DNA from: Firmicutes bacterium UBA1191 | Lineage (GTDB): Bacteria > Bacillota > Clostridia > Peptostreptococcales > Anaerovoracaceae | Length of the DNA: 64,000 bases | Direction of reading: 5' to 3' | Assembly (NCBI GenBank): GCA_002310095.1 | Contig: DBYH01000004.1 | Span: 436 to 64,435 of the forward strand | Shown here: positions 7,426 through 16,209 of the stretch, in pieces | How the letters are laid out: every line of letters begins with the position of its first letter | Position numbering within the stretch: position 1 is the first letter of the stretch | Position numbers and translations under genes: made by a program | Notes under the pieces: model-generated | The model's database searches: none | Told to the model about the DNA's origin: nothing | What the model saw: the letters and a program-made list of their open reading frames with translations, nothing else

Positions 7426-8655
7426 TTACTGCTCGTTGCTTTCCTGAAGTTCCTCTTCTTTTTCTTCATTGACCGTATCGTCTGCTTTCTTATCAGTGTC
7501 CTTGCCTTTGTATTTGATCGTGGTCACCGGACCGCCCCGGTATTCCTTGACGCCTATGGTGTCGATGCCGCCGCTTACGAAATCCTCATAGATCTTATAC
7601 GCTTCCTCCCAGCTTTCGTACCCGCTTTCGCCTCTGTGGTCGGGCAGGTCGAAGTGTGACTTCAGATATCCAGTCAGATATCTCGTGTATTTCTCGGCGC
7701 CCACGAAGTTCACGTGTTTGCTGTTGTAGTAGTCTTTGTCGAAGTCCATCCCCACTTCCTCATACATCTCTTCGGTGTTGAAGTCGAGGACCGTGTATCC
7801 CCTCTCGCGGACCATGTCCATTGCCGTGTTGAACTTCGGTTTCTGACCCTTCTGGCAGCAGTACGGCGACAGAACGAATATGACCTGTTTCCCCTGGGCT
7901 GTCAGCTCGTCGCACCTGTCGAGAGTCGCCGTCAGACCGTCTTCGGCGATATCAGACAGAGGCGCCCTCCTGTCCGTTATTTTGCCAGGGAACTGGTTCA
8001 CCTGCTTGGTGGTGTTGAAGCTCATTATGTAGCCTTTGGTCTTGTTCTTCGATGATGTGAGCTTCCAGTCATTCCTCGTCAGCTGGCCCTGGGAGAACTT
8101 GTCGTGGTACTTGATGATCGGGAAGAAGTATGACAGCTTGTCGTCCGAAATATCGCCGAGCATGCCTTTGCTTCCATCCATCTCCGCAAATGCCGTATCG
8201 ATGGCGTGCTTCCTGTTGAGAGACATTTTCATGTTGTCCGTCACCCTGCGCAGGTGGGCGTCCGTTATCATGTCTCTGTCCTTCAGCACCCATCGGAGCT
8301 CTATGATGTACAGCTGCGGGTCCTGCCTTTTTTCCGTCTCGTCTATGAGGTCCGGCACGAAGAACATGGGCATCCCCATGGTCGCCAGAGTGAAGCACGT
8401 AACGCCTTCCTCCTCGTAGGCCAGCGGATTCACGAAGTACCTGTTGGACGCGCTCGTTCCCAGATACATGACGTCTATGGTGTCCTTCGGCTCCGCGTAG
8501 AAGGCCTTGAAGGTCTGTCTGTTACCGTCCGAGTCCCCCATGCTGAAGACCTTGTTCAGATAGCAGAACAAAAGCCCCGCGCACAGCAGGAATATCACGA
8601 TGCCGAGGATTATTTTTAACGCCGTCTTTTTTGTTGTACCAGCTTTGACGTCCAT
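7426..8655 (-). CDS. membrane-anchored SGNH-hydrolase-like protein (DltD/AlgX-type)
   Basis: A 409-residue protein with one N-terminal transmembrane helix (about 12-34) and an extracytoplasmic domain. It has the SGNH block I variant LGTSAS at 65-70 and a C-terminal KHVNFVGAEKY block that supplies the His. This arrangement is known in DltD and alginate O-acetylation proteins that work with an MBOAT partner; an MBOAT is encoded at 26094. The acidic-Lys tail is low complexity. Start is ATG 8655; a TTG at 8664 is possible. No Shine-Dalgarno is seen and TATAAT lies only 9 nt upstream (8664-8669), so the mRNA may be leaderless. Confidence 0.7.
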   Translation of the reverse strand: MDVKAGTTKKTALKIILGIVIFLLCAGLLFCYLNKVFSMGDSDGNRQTFKAFYAEPKDTIDVMYLGTSASNRYFVNPLAYEEEGVTCFTLATMGMPMFFVPDLIDETEKRQDPQLYIIELRWVLKDRDMITDAHLRRVTDNMKMSLNRKHAIDTAFAEMDGSKGMLGDISDDKLSYFFPIIKYHDKFSQGQLTRNDWKLTSSKNKTKGYIMSFNTTKQVNQFPGKITDRRAPLSDIAEDGLTATLDRCDELTAQGKQVIFVLSPYCCQKGQKPKFNTAMDMVRERGYTVLDFNTEEMYEEVGMDFDKDYYNSKHVNFVGAEKYTRYLTGYLKSHFDLPDHRGESGYESWEEAYKIYEDFVSGGIDTIGVKEYRGGPVTTIKYKGKDTDKKADDTVNEEKEEELQESNEQ

Positions 8656-8699
8656 ACAGAGCAATTATAACAAAAACAGGCCGAAGGCGCGACTGTATC

Positions 8700-8728
8700 T
8701 TTACGAATCTGCTCCGTTATGTTACATT
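8700..8728 (+). promoter_or_regulatory. weak promoter placing ATG 8735 at +1
   Basis: TTTACG (8700-8705), 17 bp, TACATT (8723-8728); each hexamer matches 4 of 6. The ATG at 8735 is the seventh base after the -10. No ribosome site is visible. Supporting evidence is the same geometry at 4101, 44788 and 44875. Confidence 0.4.
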
Positions 8729-8734
8729 CTCAAT

Positions 8735-10360
8735 ATGGCAAATCAGAGCAATCACAAAAGAGTTTCCAGAACAGTAATCATACTCGCCGTGGCCTGCGCG
8801 GCGGCGTTCGCCTTCCTGCTTTTTGTCGAGGGGCCGAACATCATCAGCAAGCACGTTACCGGTCTCAACCTCAAGCAGAGCGGTTTCAATATCCAGATTT
8901 CCTGGAACGAGATGGAGTGCGAGGGATACGATCTGACCATAACCTGCGACGCCCAGCAGCTTCGCATACCTCTTCAGGATAACCATTACACTCTCCGTGA
9001 CGCGACGCTTGAAAAGACCTATCGCGTTACCGTCAGCGCCAGGCTGGATTCCGGGCGCAACACCCGTAAAGCAAAAGCAAAAATAACAACGCAAAAGCTC
9101 AAACAGAAAGTAAGAGTCAGCATCGACCACTTCGATGGCTTTCAGAATGACACTGTCAGAGTGAAAGCCGCCGGCGATGGTGATATTTCATATTCATCCG
9201 CCGACAAATCTGTCGCTTCCGTGGACAGCAAAGGCAACGTCACCCTTAAGAAGAGCGGCCACACATCCATAATCGTATCGGCGGCGGGTGACATCACACA
9301 TCAGGAAGGCCGAAAGGAGATCCCCGTCAACGTCTTCCCCGAAGAACTGAGCAAACCTGTCAAGCTTTCCGCGAAGAACGTCTCTGACACCAGGGCTCTT
9401 CTGACCTGGAAACCTGTCGACTACGCGGACAGCTACCAGCTGCTGAAGAAGAATCCGCACACGGATAAATACTCGGTCATTGACGAGGTGGACGCAAAGA
9501 AGCCGGAAATCGAAACCACGAGAAACGACGGCAGCTACGCGGTCAGGGCAAAGGCAACCGTGCACGGCAGGACCGTCAAGGGCAAGCGTTCCGATGCCGT
9601 CAAAATTGCGGGAACAACAAAAAGAGCGAAGTCATATTCCTCCGCCAGAAATATAAAAGTCCTCAATAAGGACAATCTTGAGATGTTCCGAGAGATACAC
9701 GGCGACGGCGGAACCACGGTACCGCAGTCCATCACTCTTCAGGATGACTGCTATGTGGTCGCCTACGTCAACGCCGGCGGAACCGCGGGAAAGCTCATAT
9801 CCTACAGGAATACCGACGGAGAATGCGTATCCATTGAACCATGTGATAACATGGGACACGCCAACGGTCTCACATACAACCCGAACACCAACAAGTTCTA
9901 CGTGGCCAAGACCCACAAGGGCTACCGCACCGCTTCATGCAGCACCTACGACGGCACCACCAAGGAGTCCAAGGGAAGCTTCGATCTTCCGAGGGTCACC
10001 TCCGGCATAGCCTACGATGTCAGCAGCGATGAGTTCTTCCTTTCAAAGGGAAATGAGATATACGAGTGCGACAGCGACTTCAATGTCAAAAAGTTCATAC
10101 ACAAATTCATCCGTTACAATCATGCCCAGGATATAGGCGTGTATAACGGCGTCGTTCTTGTGTGCACGTGGGTCAACGGAAACGAGAGCTACATAGACCT
10201 GTACCGCGTCTCTGACAGCGCGTACCTTGGCAGCTACGATATCTCAATCGGGGAAATCGAAAGCTGCGTCGTGGACGACGGGTATCTTGTGATACTGATG
10301 AACACCCTCGGGAATCACGACGATATCATTTACAGGACAAAGGAACGGATAGCGTTTTAG
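8735..10360 (+). CDS. exported Ig-like/FN3 protein with C-terminal propeller-like domain
   Basis: A 541-residue protein with an N-terminal hydrophobic anchor (about 12-32), a fibronectin-III-like segment, a bacterial Ig-like (BIG2-type) segment near 135-205 (SADKSVASVDSKGNVTLKKSG), a second FN3 segment, and a C-terminal domain of about 260 residues with phrases such as HANGLTYNPNTNKFYVAKT and SGIAYDVSSDEFFLSKGNE. The last 330 residues are clearly paralogous to the protein at 17485. I choose ATG 8735 because the upstream in-frame extension has no hydrophobic signal or ribosome site. Function unknown; probably cell-surface. The 3' end overlaps the convergent ATP-grasp gene by 35 bp. Confidence 0.75.
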   Translation: MANQSNHKRVSRTVIILAVACAAAFAFLLFVEGPNIISKHVTGLNLKQSGFNIQISWNEMECEGYDLTITCDAQQLRIPLQDNHYTLRDATLEKTYRVTVSARLDSGRNTRKAKAKITTQKLKQKVRVSIDHFDGFQNDTVRVKAAGDGDISYSSADKSVASVDSKGNVTLKKSGHTSIIVSAAGDITHQEGRKEIPVNVFPEELSKPVKLSAKNVSDTRALLTWKPVDYADSYQLLKKNPHTDKYSVIDEVDAKKPEIETTRNDGSYAVRAKATVHGRTVKGKRSDAVKIAGTTKRAKSYSSARNIKVLNKDNLEMFREIHGDGGTTVPQSITLQDDCYVVAYVNAGGTAGKLISYRNTDGECVSIEPCDNMGHANGLTYNPNTNKFYVAKTHKGYRTASCSTYDGTTKESKGSFDLPRVTSGIAYDVSSDEFFLSKGNEIYECDSDFNVKKFIHKFIRYNHAQDIGVYNGVVLVCTWVNGNESYIDLYRVSDSAYLGSYDISIGEIESCVVDDGYLVILMNTLGNHDDIIYRTKERIAF

Positions 10361-11636
10361 ATGTGATGCGCTCCGCGTCCTTCGGCTCGTGGAAATTGGC
10401 GACCGGGTTTCCGTCCTCATCTCTTATGACGATCACTTCTTTAAGCAGATCCAGGTAATCAGTGTACCCGCCGACTGATTCGTCGGCTTTGACGTAGATT
10501 CTGCACACTACGGTTCCGCCTGTTGTGACATACTTCAGGTCGGTACCGCTCTCAGCGTAGATGTCGGCTCTGACGCAGCCCGGAACACGCCTCATTATTT
10601 CGTCTTTGTCAAAATCGTAGAACAGCTTTCCTGTCTTATCTACGTAAACGCCCATCTGGTAGTATGTGTCCGGAACGTCAGGATCGAAGGTTTCAAGATC
10701 GCTGCAGTCCACTTCCTCTCCCAGGACGAAGGTCTCTGTCTTGTCAGCGACCGACGGCGCGCCCATGACCTCGGAACACATGTAGGCGCTGTCACCGGCC
10801 AGGCGGCATATGAACTCATTCACCTTGAGACCCTTTGGACCCATGAAGCACTGGATTGTAACAGGACCGTTACCTACTCCGAAGGCCGTAACCATCTTCT
10901 GCGCCAGATCCCTGAAGTATTCCACGTTTCCTTTTGTGTACTTCGAAGGGAAAACGACGCTGGACAGGGACACGTTGGCCGGGTTGTCGGGATCGAAATT
11001 CTTGCCGTTGTCATAAACGCAGGTCACATAAGCCTTTCCGCCGCTGACCCATACAGTGATGGATATCTCGTCGTAAGGATAGTATTCTTCTACAATGAAC
11101 ATGTCAGTGTAGTCCACAGACATGGCCAGAGTGTCCGGCATGTGTTCACGGATCTCGTCCGTGTCTCTGCAGATAAAGATGCCCTTGCTGCCCGAACTGT
11201 CGATAGGTTTAATGATGACAGGAAAATCAAAGGCAGCCAGCTCGGCGTCCTCAAAATCGCTCTTAAGGATCCTGTACTCGGTAATCGGGAAGCCGCACTC
11301 CCTGAGCCTGTCTTTCATGCAGATCTTGTCCGTGAGCCACTTTATGAGCTGCGGATGATAGATCTGCGGCAGTCCCAGCGCTTCCGCCACGCGGTAGCAC
11401 GGCTCGATGTTGCGGTCGGAAAAAGCGCATAGAACACCGTCGATGCTGTGTTCTTTGCCTATTTCTACCAGGCGTTCAACATCGAGAGTGCTTACGTCGT
11501 ATGGAATGTCCGCGATCTTCTTTCCCGGCGCGCCTTCATAGTAGTCGCACACTACAGTGCGCACGCCTTTTTTCTTGAAATCCGTGATCAGATCGCAGAA
11601 AGAATCTATTGCTCCCAGTATCAGTACTGTCTTCAT
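10326..11636 (-). CDS. ATP-grasp ligase (carbamoyl-phosphate-synthase-like fold)
   Basis: A 436-residue soluble enzyme with an N-terminal Rossmann-like domain (MKTVLILGAIDSF) and an ATP-grasp domain with FPVIIKPIDSSGSKGIF as the phosphate-binding Lys/Gly loop and VNEFICRLAGDS for metal ligands. Such enzymes join a carboxylate to an amine or thiol through an acyl phosphate; the substrate is not evident. Its ATG overlaps the TGA of the upstream GT2 gene (ATGA), so the two are translationally coupled. The same GT2 then ATP-grasp order recurs at 44875-47024. Confidence 0.85.
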   Translation of the reverse strand: MKTVLILGAIDSFCDLITDFKKKGVRTVVCDYYEGAPGKKIADIPYDVSTLDVERLVEIGKEHSIDGVLCAFSDRNIEPCYRVAEALGLPQIYHPQLIKWLTDKICMKDRLRECGFPITEYRILKSDFEDAELAAFDFPVIIKPIDSSGSKGIFICRDTDEIREHMPDTLAMSVDYTDMFIVEEYYPYDEISITVWVSGGKAYVTCVYDNGKNFDPDNPANVSLSSVVFPSKYTKGNVEYFRDLAQKMVTAFGVGNGPVTIQCFMGPKGLKVNEFICRLAGDSAYMCSEVMGAPSVADKTETFVLGEEVDCSDLETFDPDVPDTYYQMGVYVDKTGKLFYDFDKDEIMRRVPGCVRADIYAESGTDLKYVTTGGTVVCRIYVKADESVGGYTDYLDLLKEVIVIRDEDGNPVANFHEPKDAERITSKTLSVPLSCK

Positions 11637-12586
11637 TGTTTCTCCTTATCAGTCTTCGCAGCGTCGGTCTTTCTGACAAAGTAGTTCGGTATCTTCTTCG
11701 ATTCGCCGATTATCCTCATCAGATACTCTCCAATGATACCAATGGAGAGAAGGGTGATTCCAAACAGGAACAGAAGCAGTACGATTATGGTCGTCCAGCC
11801 GATGACCCATATGTCGCCGCGTATGTACTGAATTATATAAATGATGATGAGCAGCAGGCTGGCTATGCAGGACAGAATTCCCACATCTCTCACCACCTTC
11901 AGCGGCAGTATGGAGTTCGACATGACTTCCAGTTTGAAGTCGCGGACAAGTTTCTTGAATGAATACTGGCTGCTCCCGTATTTTCTCTCGTCATGATGGA
12001 TGGTCACGTTGACGATCCTGTCCGTGATGGCCATTATGAGATAGCCTATTCTCGGAGTATCTATCTTAATGCTGAGGATGTAGTCCACGATGTAGCGTTT
12101 CATCAGCCTGAAGCTCGTCATGCTGAGATTGGCTGTCTTGTCCGTCGCGTCCATGGCTATCCTGTTTATAACTCTGGAACCGAAATTTCTGATCGGTCCG
12201 TGCTTCTTCTCGTCATACTCTCCGATGACTACATCGATGCCCGGATCATCCTCCATGACCTTCACGAGTTTCGGGATCTCCTCAGGCGGATGCTGGAGAT
12301 CGTCGTCGATGGTAACGATATAGTCTCCGGTCGCGTTGGCGAAACCGCACATGAGCGCGTTGTGCTGACCAAAATTCTTCGCGAGCTGGAACGACTTGAC
12401 TCTGCTGTCCGCGCTGCTCAGTCTCGTCATGACTTCAAAGGATCCGTCCTTCGATGAATCATCGACGAGAACCAGCTCATATTCGCCTCCTAATTCTTCT
12501 TCTATTACTCTCTTCGTCCTTTCGTACAGCTCATCGAGAGTCTTCTCGGAATTGTACACCGGTACGACAATAGAATATCTAGCCAC
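11633..12586 (-). CDS. GT2 polyprenyl-phosphate glycosyltransferase (ArnC/GtrB/CsbB type)
   Basis: A 317-residue enzyme with an N-terminal GT-A domain (VVPVYNSE, VDDSSKDGS, IDDDLQHPPE for the metal) and two C-terminal transmembrane helices (about 235-300). The family transfers a sugar from a nucleotide donor to undecaprenyl phosphate on the inner membrane face. GTG 12586 is chosen as start because GGAGGT lies 9 nt upstream; TTG 12595 would be too close to it. The following ATP-grasp gene overlaps by 4 bp. Confidence 0.88.
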   Translation of the reverse strand: MARYSIVVPVYNSEKTLDELYERTKRVIEEELGGEYELVLVDDSSKDGSFEVMTRLSSADSRVKSFQLAKNFGQHNALMCGFANATGDYIVTIDDDLQHPPEEIPKLVKVMEDDPGIDVVIGEYDEKKHGPIRNFGSRVINRIAMDATDKTANLSMTSFRLMKRYIVDYILSIKIDTPRIGYLIMAITDRIVNVTIHHDERKYGSSQYSFKKLVRDFKLEVMSNSILPLKVVRDVGILSCIASLLLIIIYIIQYIRGDIWVIGWTTIIVLLLFLFGITLLSIGIIGEYLMRIIGESKKIPNYFVRKTDAAKTDKEKQ

Positions 12587-12621
12587 TTTGGTCAAACCTC
12601 CTGTTTTTGCAGTTTAATCAG

Positions 12622-12650
12622 TTGATTTTTTACTACTGTTCATACATAAT
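12622..12650 (+). promoter_or_regulatory. promoter of the acyltransferase-3 gene
   Basis: TTGATT (12622-12627), 17 bp, CATAAT (12645-12650) point to a start near 12657 and a leader of about 55 nt. The divergent strand also carries a TATAAT in the 12650s for the GT2 gene. Confidence 0.5.
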
Positions 12651-12712
12651 CATTATATCAAAGGGCATAGTTGTTGAATAGTGATTATTTCTATTATCTG
12701 AGGGAGTTCACA

Positions 12713-13783
12713 GTGCAAAGGCTCGCAGACAAACAAAGACTCGACTGGCTGGATGTTCTCAAATGCATCGCCATGTTTGCCGTTGTCGCAGGACACGCGG
12801 CCAACGGTGAAACCCCTGATACATTGAAGTATTACATCTATTCATTCCACATGCCTCTTTTCTTTATCATTTCGGGCATGTCCTTCTATCTGCAGACGAG
12901 CCGGCGCGAGTACAGTCTGCCGGAAATGTTCCTCAACAAATGCAGGACCCTTCTCTGGCCGTACCTCATATTCAATCTGCTCTTCCTGCCTTTGTGGTTC
13001 TGTTACTTCAAGCTCTTCGATCCGTCAGCGGGCAGCATTCCTTCTCTCCTGGTGGCGATCCTGTACTCGAACCACTCCTGGTCATCCCTTCCGATATCAG
13101 CTTCATGGTTCCTGACGGTGCTGTTCCTGGCAACCATCCTTCTTTTCATAGTAATGAAGGCATGCAAAGGCAGCGACAGGCTTCTGTTCATAATATGCAT
13201 GCTCCTGGGAATCGGCGGATACATCATATCCCTGTTCGACTCTGTCAATCTTCTCTATCCTTGGCATCTGTCGACAGTTCCTATCGCCAGCATGCTGCTC
13301 ATGTTCGGATACCTCTTCATGAAGCACATCGACACCTTTGACGGCATCATATTCAGAGGCAAAGAAAAAAGCGCTTCGCGCGCTCTCATTCTCGCCGCCT
13401 GGATCGTCGGCGCGTTCATAGCAGGAATGGCCTTCGCCAGATTCAACGTCAAGGTGTCCATGAGCCTTCACCACTACGGAAACTTCATCCTGTTCCTCGG
13501 AGCGGTTATCGCCTTCAGCCTCATATTCTATATCCTGTCGAGAATCATTCCGCCGTTCGGGATCCTCAAGTTCATCGGTCGGAACACCATCGTGTACCTG
13601 TGCACTCATGAGCTTTGCATAATCGCTATGACTGTCCTGAGCCCTGCGACGAACAGCTTCGTGACCCATTATCCTGTCCTGGCTGCTCTCGTCATATTCA
13701 TCGTGCTGATTCCGGTTGCCTATGTGGTTGAGAGATGGCTTCCGTTCCTGATCGGCAGAAAAAACAAACGGCCGACTTCCTGA
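12713..13783 (+). CDS. acyltransferase-3 family integral membrane protein
   Basis: About ten transmembrane helices in 356 residues. The start has the family pattern RLDWLDVLKCIAMFAVVAGHA with the conserved His, followed by FHMPLFFIISGMSF. Members O-acylate polysaccharides, peptidoglycan or lipids using cytoplasmic acyl donors. GTG 12713 is preferred because AGGGAG lies 6 nt upstream; upstream TTG codons have no ribosome site. It ends 12 bp before a convergent gene. The substrate is unknown; the envelope gene context suggests a wall glycan. Confidence 0.85.
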   Translation: MQRLADKQRLDWLDVLKCIAMFAVVAGHAANGETPDTLKYYIYSFHMPLFFIISGMSFYLQTSRREYSLPEMFLNKCRTLLWPYLIFNLLFLPLWFCYFKLFDPSAGSIPSLLVAILYSNHSWSSLPISASWFLTVLFLATILLFIVMKACKGSDRLLFIICMLLGIGGYIISLFDSVNLLYPWHLSTVPIASMLLMFGYLFMKHIDTFDGIIFRGKEKSASRALILAAWIVGAFIAGMAFARFNVKVSMSLHHYGNFILFLGAVIAFSLIFYILSRIIPPFGILKFIGRNTIVYLCTHELCIIAMTVLSPATNSFVTHYPVLAALVIFIVLIPVAYVVERWLPFLIGRKNKRPTS

Positions 13784-13795
13784 TGGCGTCAGCCG

Positions 13796-15214
13796 CTATT
13801 TGATTATTTCCTGCTTTGCTCCGTTTTTGATGTTTTCTAATTCTATTGATACGATGCCGCCGTTCTTGACAGTACGGCTGCAGATTCTGTAATTTCCGGA
13901 AACGAACATGAGATAGGTCTTCTGCGAACCGGACTTGTAGAGTTTATTGGAGAATTTTTTCCAGGTGCCCAGCGGCTCAAAAGTCCCGTCTCCTCCGAAG
14001 ATGAACTCGCTGTTGATCTCAAAAACGTCACCCATGTATTTGTCGCCGACATCGGCGTCGAACTCGTCAGCTCCTGACGTATTCTTTATCTTGTCGAGAT
14101 CCAGACAGTGCAGTCTGCACTTGTGTTTCTCCTCATCCTTCTTGTCTTTTGTGGATGTATAGAACAGTTTTTTCCCGCTTATGGTCCAGGTATAAGTTCT
14201 CTCTCTTGTGATCGACTGGTCAAAATCCGTAGTCAGGCTGGCGAGGTGCAGCTTCTCTCCGTCGTGGTCGTCCTGATATATTATCCAGCCCTTGTCGATG
14301 ACGTAAGGAACATATATCTCCTTATCCACAACGATGTTGTCCTTGCTTCCGTCCACAGTCATCTCGTGGAGTTTATATTTCTCGTCGGCGAAATAGATTT
14401 TTCCGAATCTTACCTGAACATAGTCCACATTTCCTTCTCTGAGGACCTCAACTTCGCCGAGATCAGGATTGACGCGGCGTATGCTCTCCGTCGAGCCGTC
14501 GGCGGGCGCCCAGAGATAATAGATGTAGTTTCCCCTTTTGACGAGGAATTTGCCCTGGCCGTCCTTGTCAATGACGTGAAGTTTACCCGCATCGATATCC
14601 TTTCCGCCGCTTACCGTCCTGTATCCCAGAACGCTCTTGCCGCCGGAGAAGAATTTGCCGTAAAGCACTCCCTCGTCGATGAGATAATACCCGTCCATCA
14701 TGTAGTTGCACAGGTTCTCTGTATCTTCTCTATCGTAATTCACTCCAAAAGCGAACTCGGGATGCTCAACAAAGCATTCAGGGACCTCTTCTGAAGGTTC
14801 AAGCACTATCCTGATCTCCTTACCGTCCCTGGTTGTCTCATAGACGAGATTGCCCCAGCTTTTCTTAAGGCGCAGCTTCTGCTTCGGCATTTCGATTACA
14901 ACATCTTCATTTTTCTTCTCTCTCCATTTGCACGAGAAGCCGTCATCGATCATGTAGACGCCGCAGTCGCCCGTATCCTTAAGGGAAAGGCACATAACCT
15001 CCGAAAGGCTGTCCGCCTTCAGATATTTCCGCACTCCTTCCTCGGTCAGTTCCTCTCCGTCCGAGGAAACGCTTCCGGTAACGTAGTAGGCTCCGCTTTC
15101 CGTGTGTGATTGCGCCCAATACAAATACAGCCCCGCAACGCCGATCGTAGTGACAAATAGCAAGGCTGCAACTAATGATACTATTAAACTGAGTAGTGAA
15201 AAACCGCCCTTCAT
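13796..15214 (-). CDS. membrane-anchored DUF5050-like beta-propeller protein
   Basis: A 472-residue protein with one N-terminal transmembrane helix (about 8-32) and a large extracytoplasmic part made of repeated strands such as GNYIYYL, GKIYFADEKYKL, GWIIYQDDHDGEKLHLA and GKKLFYTSTKD, typical of DUF5050/propeller repeats. No catalytic motif is seen. It follows the NlpC/P60-like gene by 17 bp and is probably in the same transcript. Function unknown. Confidence 0.65.
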   Translation of the reverse strand: MKGGFSLLSLIVSLVAALLFVTTIGVAGLYLYWAQSHTESGAYYVTGSVSSDGEELTEEGVRKYLKADSLSEVMCLSLKDTGDCGVYMIDDGFSCKWREKKNEDVVIEMPKQKLRLKKSWGNLVYETTRDGKEIRIVLEPSEEVPECFVEHPEFAFGVNYDREDTENLCNYMMDGYYLIDEGVLYGKFFSGGKSVLGYRTVSGGKDIDAGKLHVIDKDGQGKFLVKRGNYIYYLWAPADGSTESIRRVNPDLGEVEVLREGNVDYVQVRFGKIYFADEKYKLHEMTVDGSKDNIVVDKEIYVPYVIDKGWIIYQDDHDGEKLHLASLTTDFDQSITRERTYTWTISGKKLFYTSTKDKKDEEKHKCRLHCLDLDKIKNTSGADEFDADVGDKYMGDVFEINSEFIFGGDGTFEPLGTWKKFSNKLYKSGSQKTYLMFVSGNYRICSRTVKNGGIVSIELENIKNGAKQEIIK

Positions 15215-15231
15215 CTCAGTAGTCTAAAAGG

Positions 15232-16113
15232 TTACTTTTTTCCTAAGTTTGTTCCCGCGGAATCTTTCGTGTAGAGTTTGACCGCGTCAAGACACTCCTG
15301 ATCGAACTGACCAGTTGCCTTCAATCCGGCGTCCTTCTGGAATTTCTTAACGGCGGCGGTGGTTTTTTCTCCGAAATGACCGTTCACTTCATCATCGAAA
15401 TAACCTGCCCACTTGAGGAACGACTGGAGTTTTGCTACGTTTTCAGAGTCGTCTCCTTCTGAATACGGAGAAACGCAGTCCTCTGTGGCTCGGTAAATGC
15501 CAAACCTCTTGTATTTCGCGCCGCTTACGCTCTTTATTGTGGAATCGATGCATCCGTAGCATCCGCCGTAAGCCAGATAATGAGCGTTGGCCATGTATCC
15601 TACTCCGTCGACTTCAACATAAACGCCTATGTGTCCGCCGCCGCCGTGGAACAGGTACATGAAAATATCGCCCGGCTCCAGTTCGTCCACGCTCGATGGA
15701 TGTATCTGCTCGAACTTGGAGGATGACGGCAGATACTTCAGGTCTCTGGACAGAGCCCTCGGGAATTCAGTGTCATATCCGGATGATCTGACGACAGTTC
15801 CGACAAACACATCACAGGACGCTCCTGCCTTTGCCCTCTTCTGCCTCCAGCCTGAGCGGCTGCCGTAAGCCTGAACAAGCGCTTCGCTGTATTCCTTCTT
15901 CGGAGATCCCCCGTTGTATTTATATTTTGACCTTGGAGTCCCCGGAGCGTAGGCGCACTGAAGTGCCTGCTTCGCTATGGAGTTCTGCAGTTCAGGCAAT
16001 TCACCGCTGTAAGAATCCGCTCCTCCGTCTACCGGCTCGGCAAAAACGGACAGCGGGAAGCACAGCGCCATCAGAACTGTTATTAAGCTGCAGATCAGTC
16101 TTCTCTTTATCAT
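15232..16113 (-). CDS. secreted NlpC/P60-like cysteine hydrolase with peptidoglycan-binding domain
   Basis: A 293-residue precursor with a signal peptide (about 1-26, ends VFA-EP), a cysteine peptidase-like domain (Cys100 in AGASCDVFVG, His161 in GGGGHIGVYVE, His178 in ANAHYL) and a C-terminal PG_binding_1 domain (about 215-275). It is probably a cell-wall amidase or endopeptidase. The start is ATG 16113 with GAAGGAG upstream rather than the longer frame from 16137. A paralogue lies directly upstream at 16210. TATAAT at 16142-16147 on the minus strand may be its -10. Confidence 0.8.
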   Translation of the reverse strand: MIKRRLICSLITVLMALCFPLSVFAEPVDGGADSYSGELPELQNSIAKQALQCAYAPGTPRSKYKYNGGSPKKEYSEALVQAYGSRSGWRQKRAKAGASCDVFVGTVVRSSGYDTEFPRALSRDLKYLPSSSKFEQIHPSSVDELEPGDIFMYLFHGGGGHIGVYVEVDGVGYMANAHYLAYGGCYGCIDSTIKSVSGAKYKRFGIYRATEDCVSPYSEGDDSENVAKLQSFLKWAGYFDDEVNGHFGEKTTAAVKKFQKDAGLKATGQFDQECLDAVKLYTKDSAGTNLGKK

Positions 16114-16156
16114 TTCGTCTCCTTCAAGTACATACACAGTTATTATACCAAAAAAA

Positions 16157-16189
16157 CAGAAAAGCGCCTCAACTTTTTTGCTGAGGCGC
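16157..16189 (-). terminator. Rho-independent terminator after the gene at 16210
   Basis: The minus strand has an 8-bp GC-rich stem (TGAGGCGC paired with GCGCCTCA, 16164-16171 and 16182-16189) with a 10-nt loop, followed by TTTTCTGTTTTTT. It separates the two NlpC/P60-like genes. Confidence 0.8.
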
Positions 16190-16209
16190 CGTTCTTTTAT
16201 GGATTATCT

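Noticed and set aside
7392..7469. Longer N-terminus for the MoxR ATPase
   Set aside because: It would overlap the end of the SGNH gene by 44 bp, is a Lys-rich stretch without a ribosome site, and ATG 7391 has GTGAGGAG.
8600..8734. In-frame 45-codon extension upstream of the protein at 8735
   Set aside because: It overlaps the divergent SGNH gene, has no ribosome site, and the hydrophobic anchor starts properly from ATG 8735.
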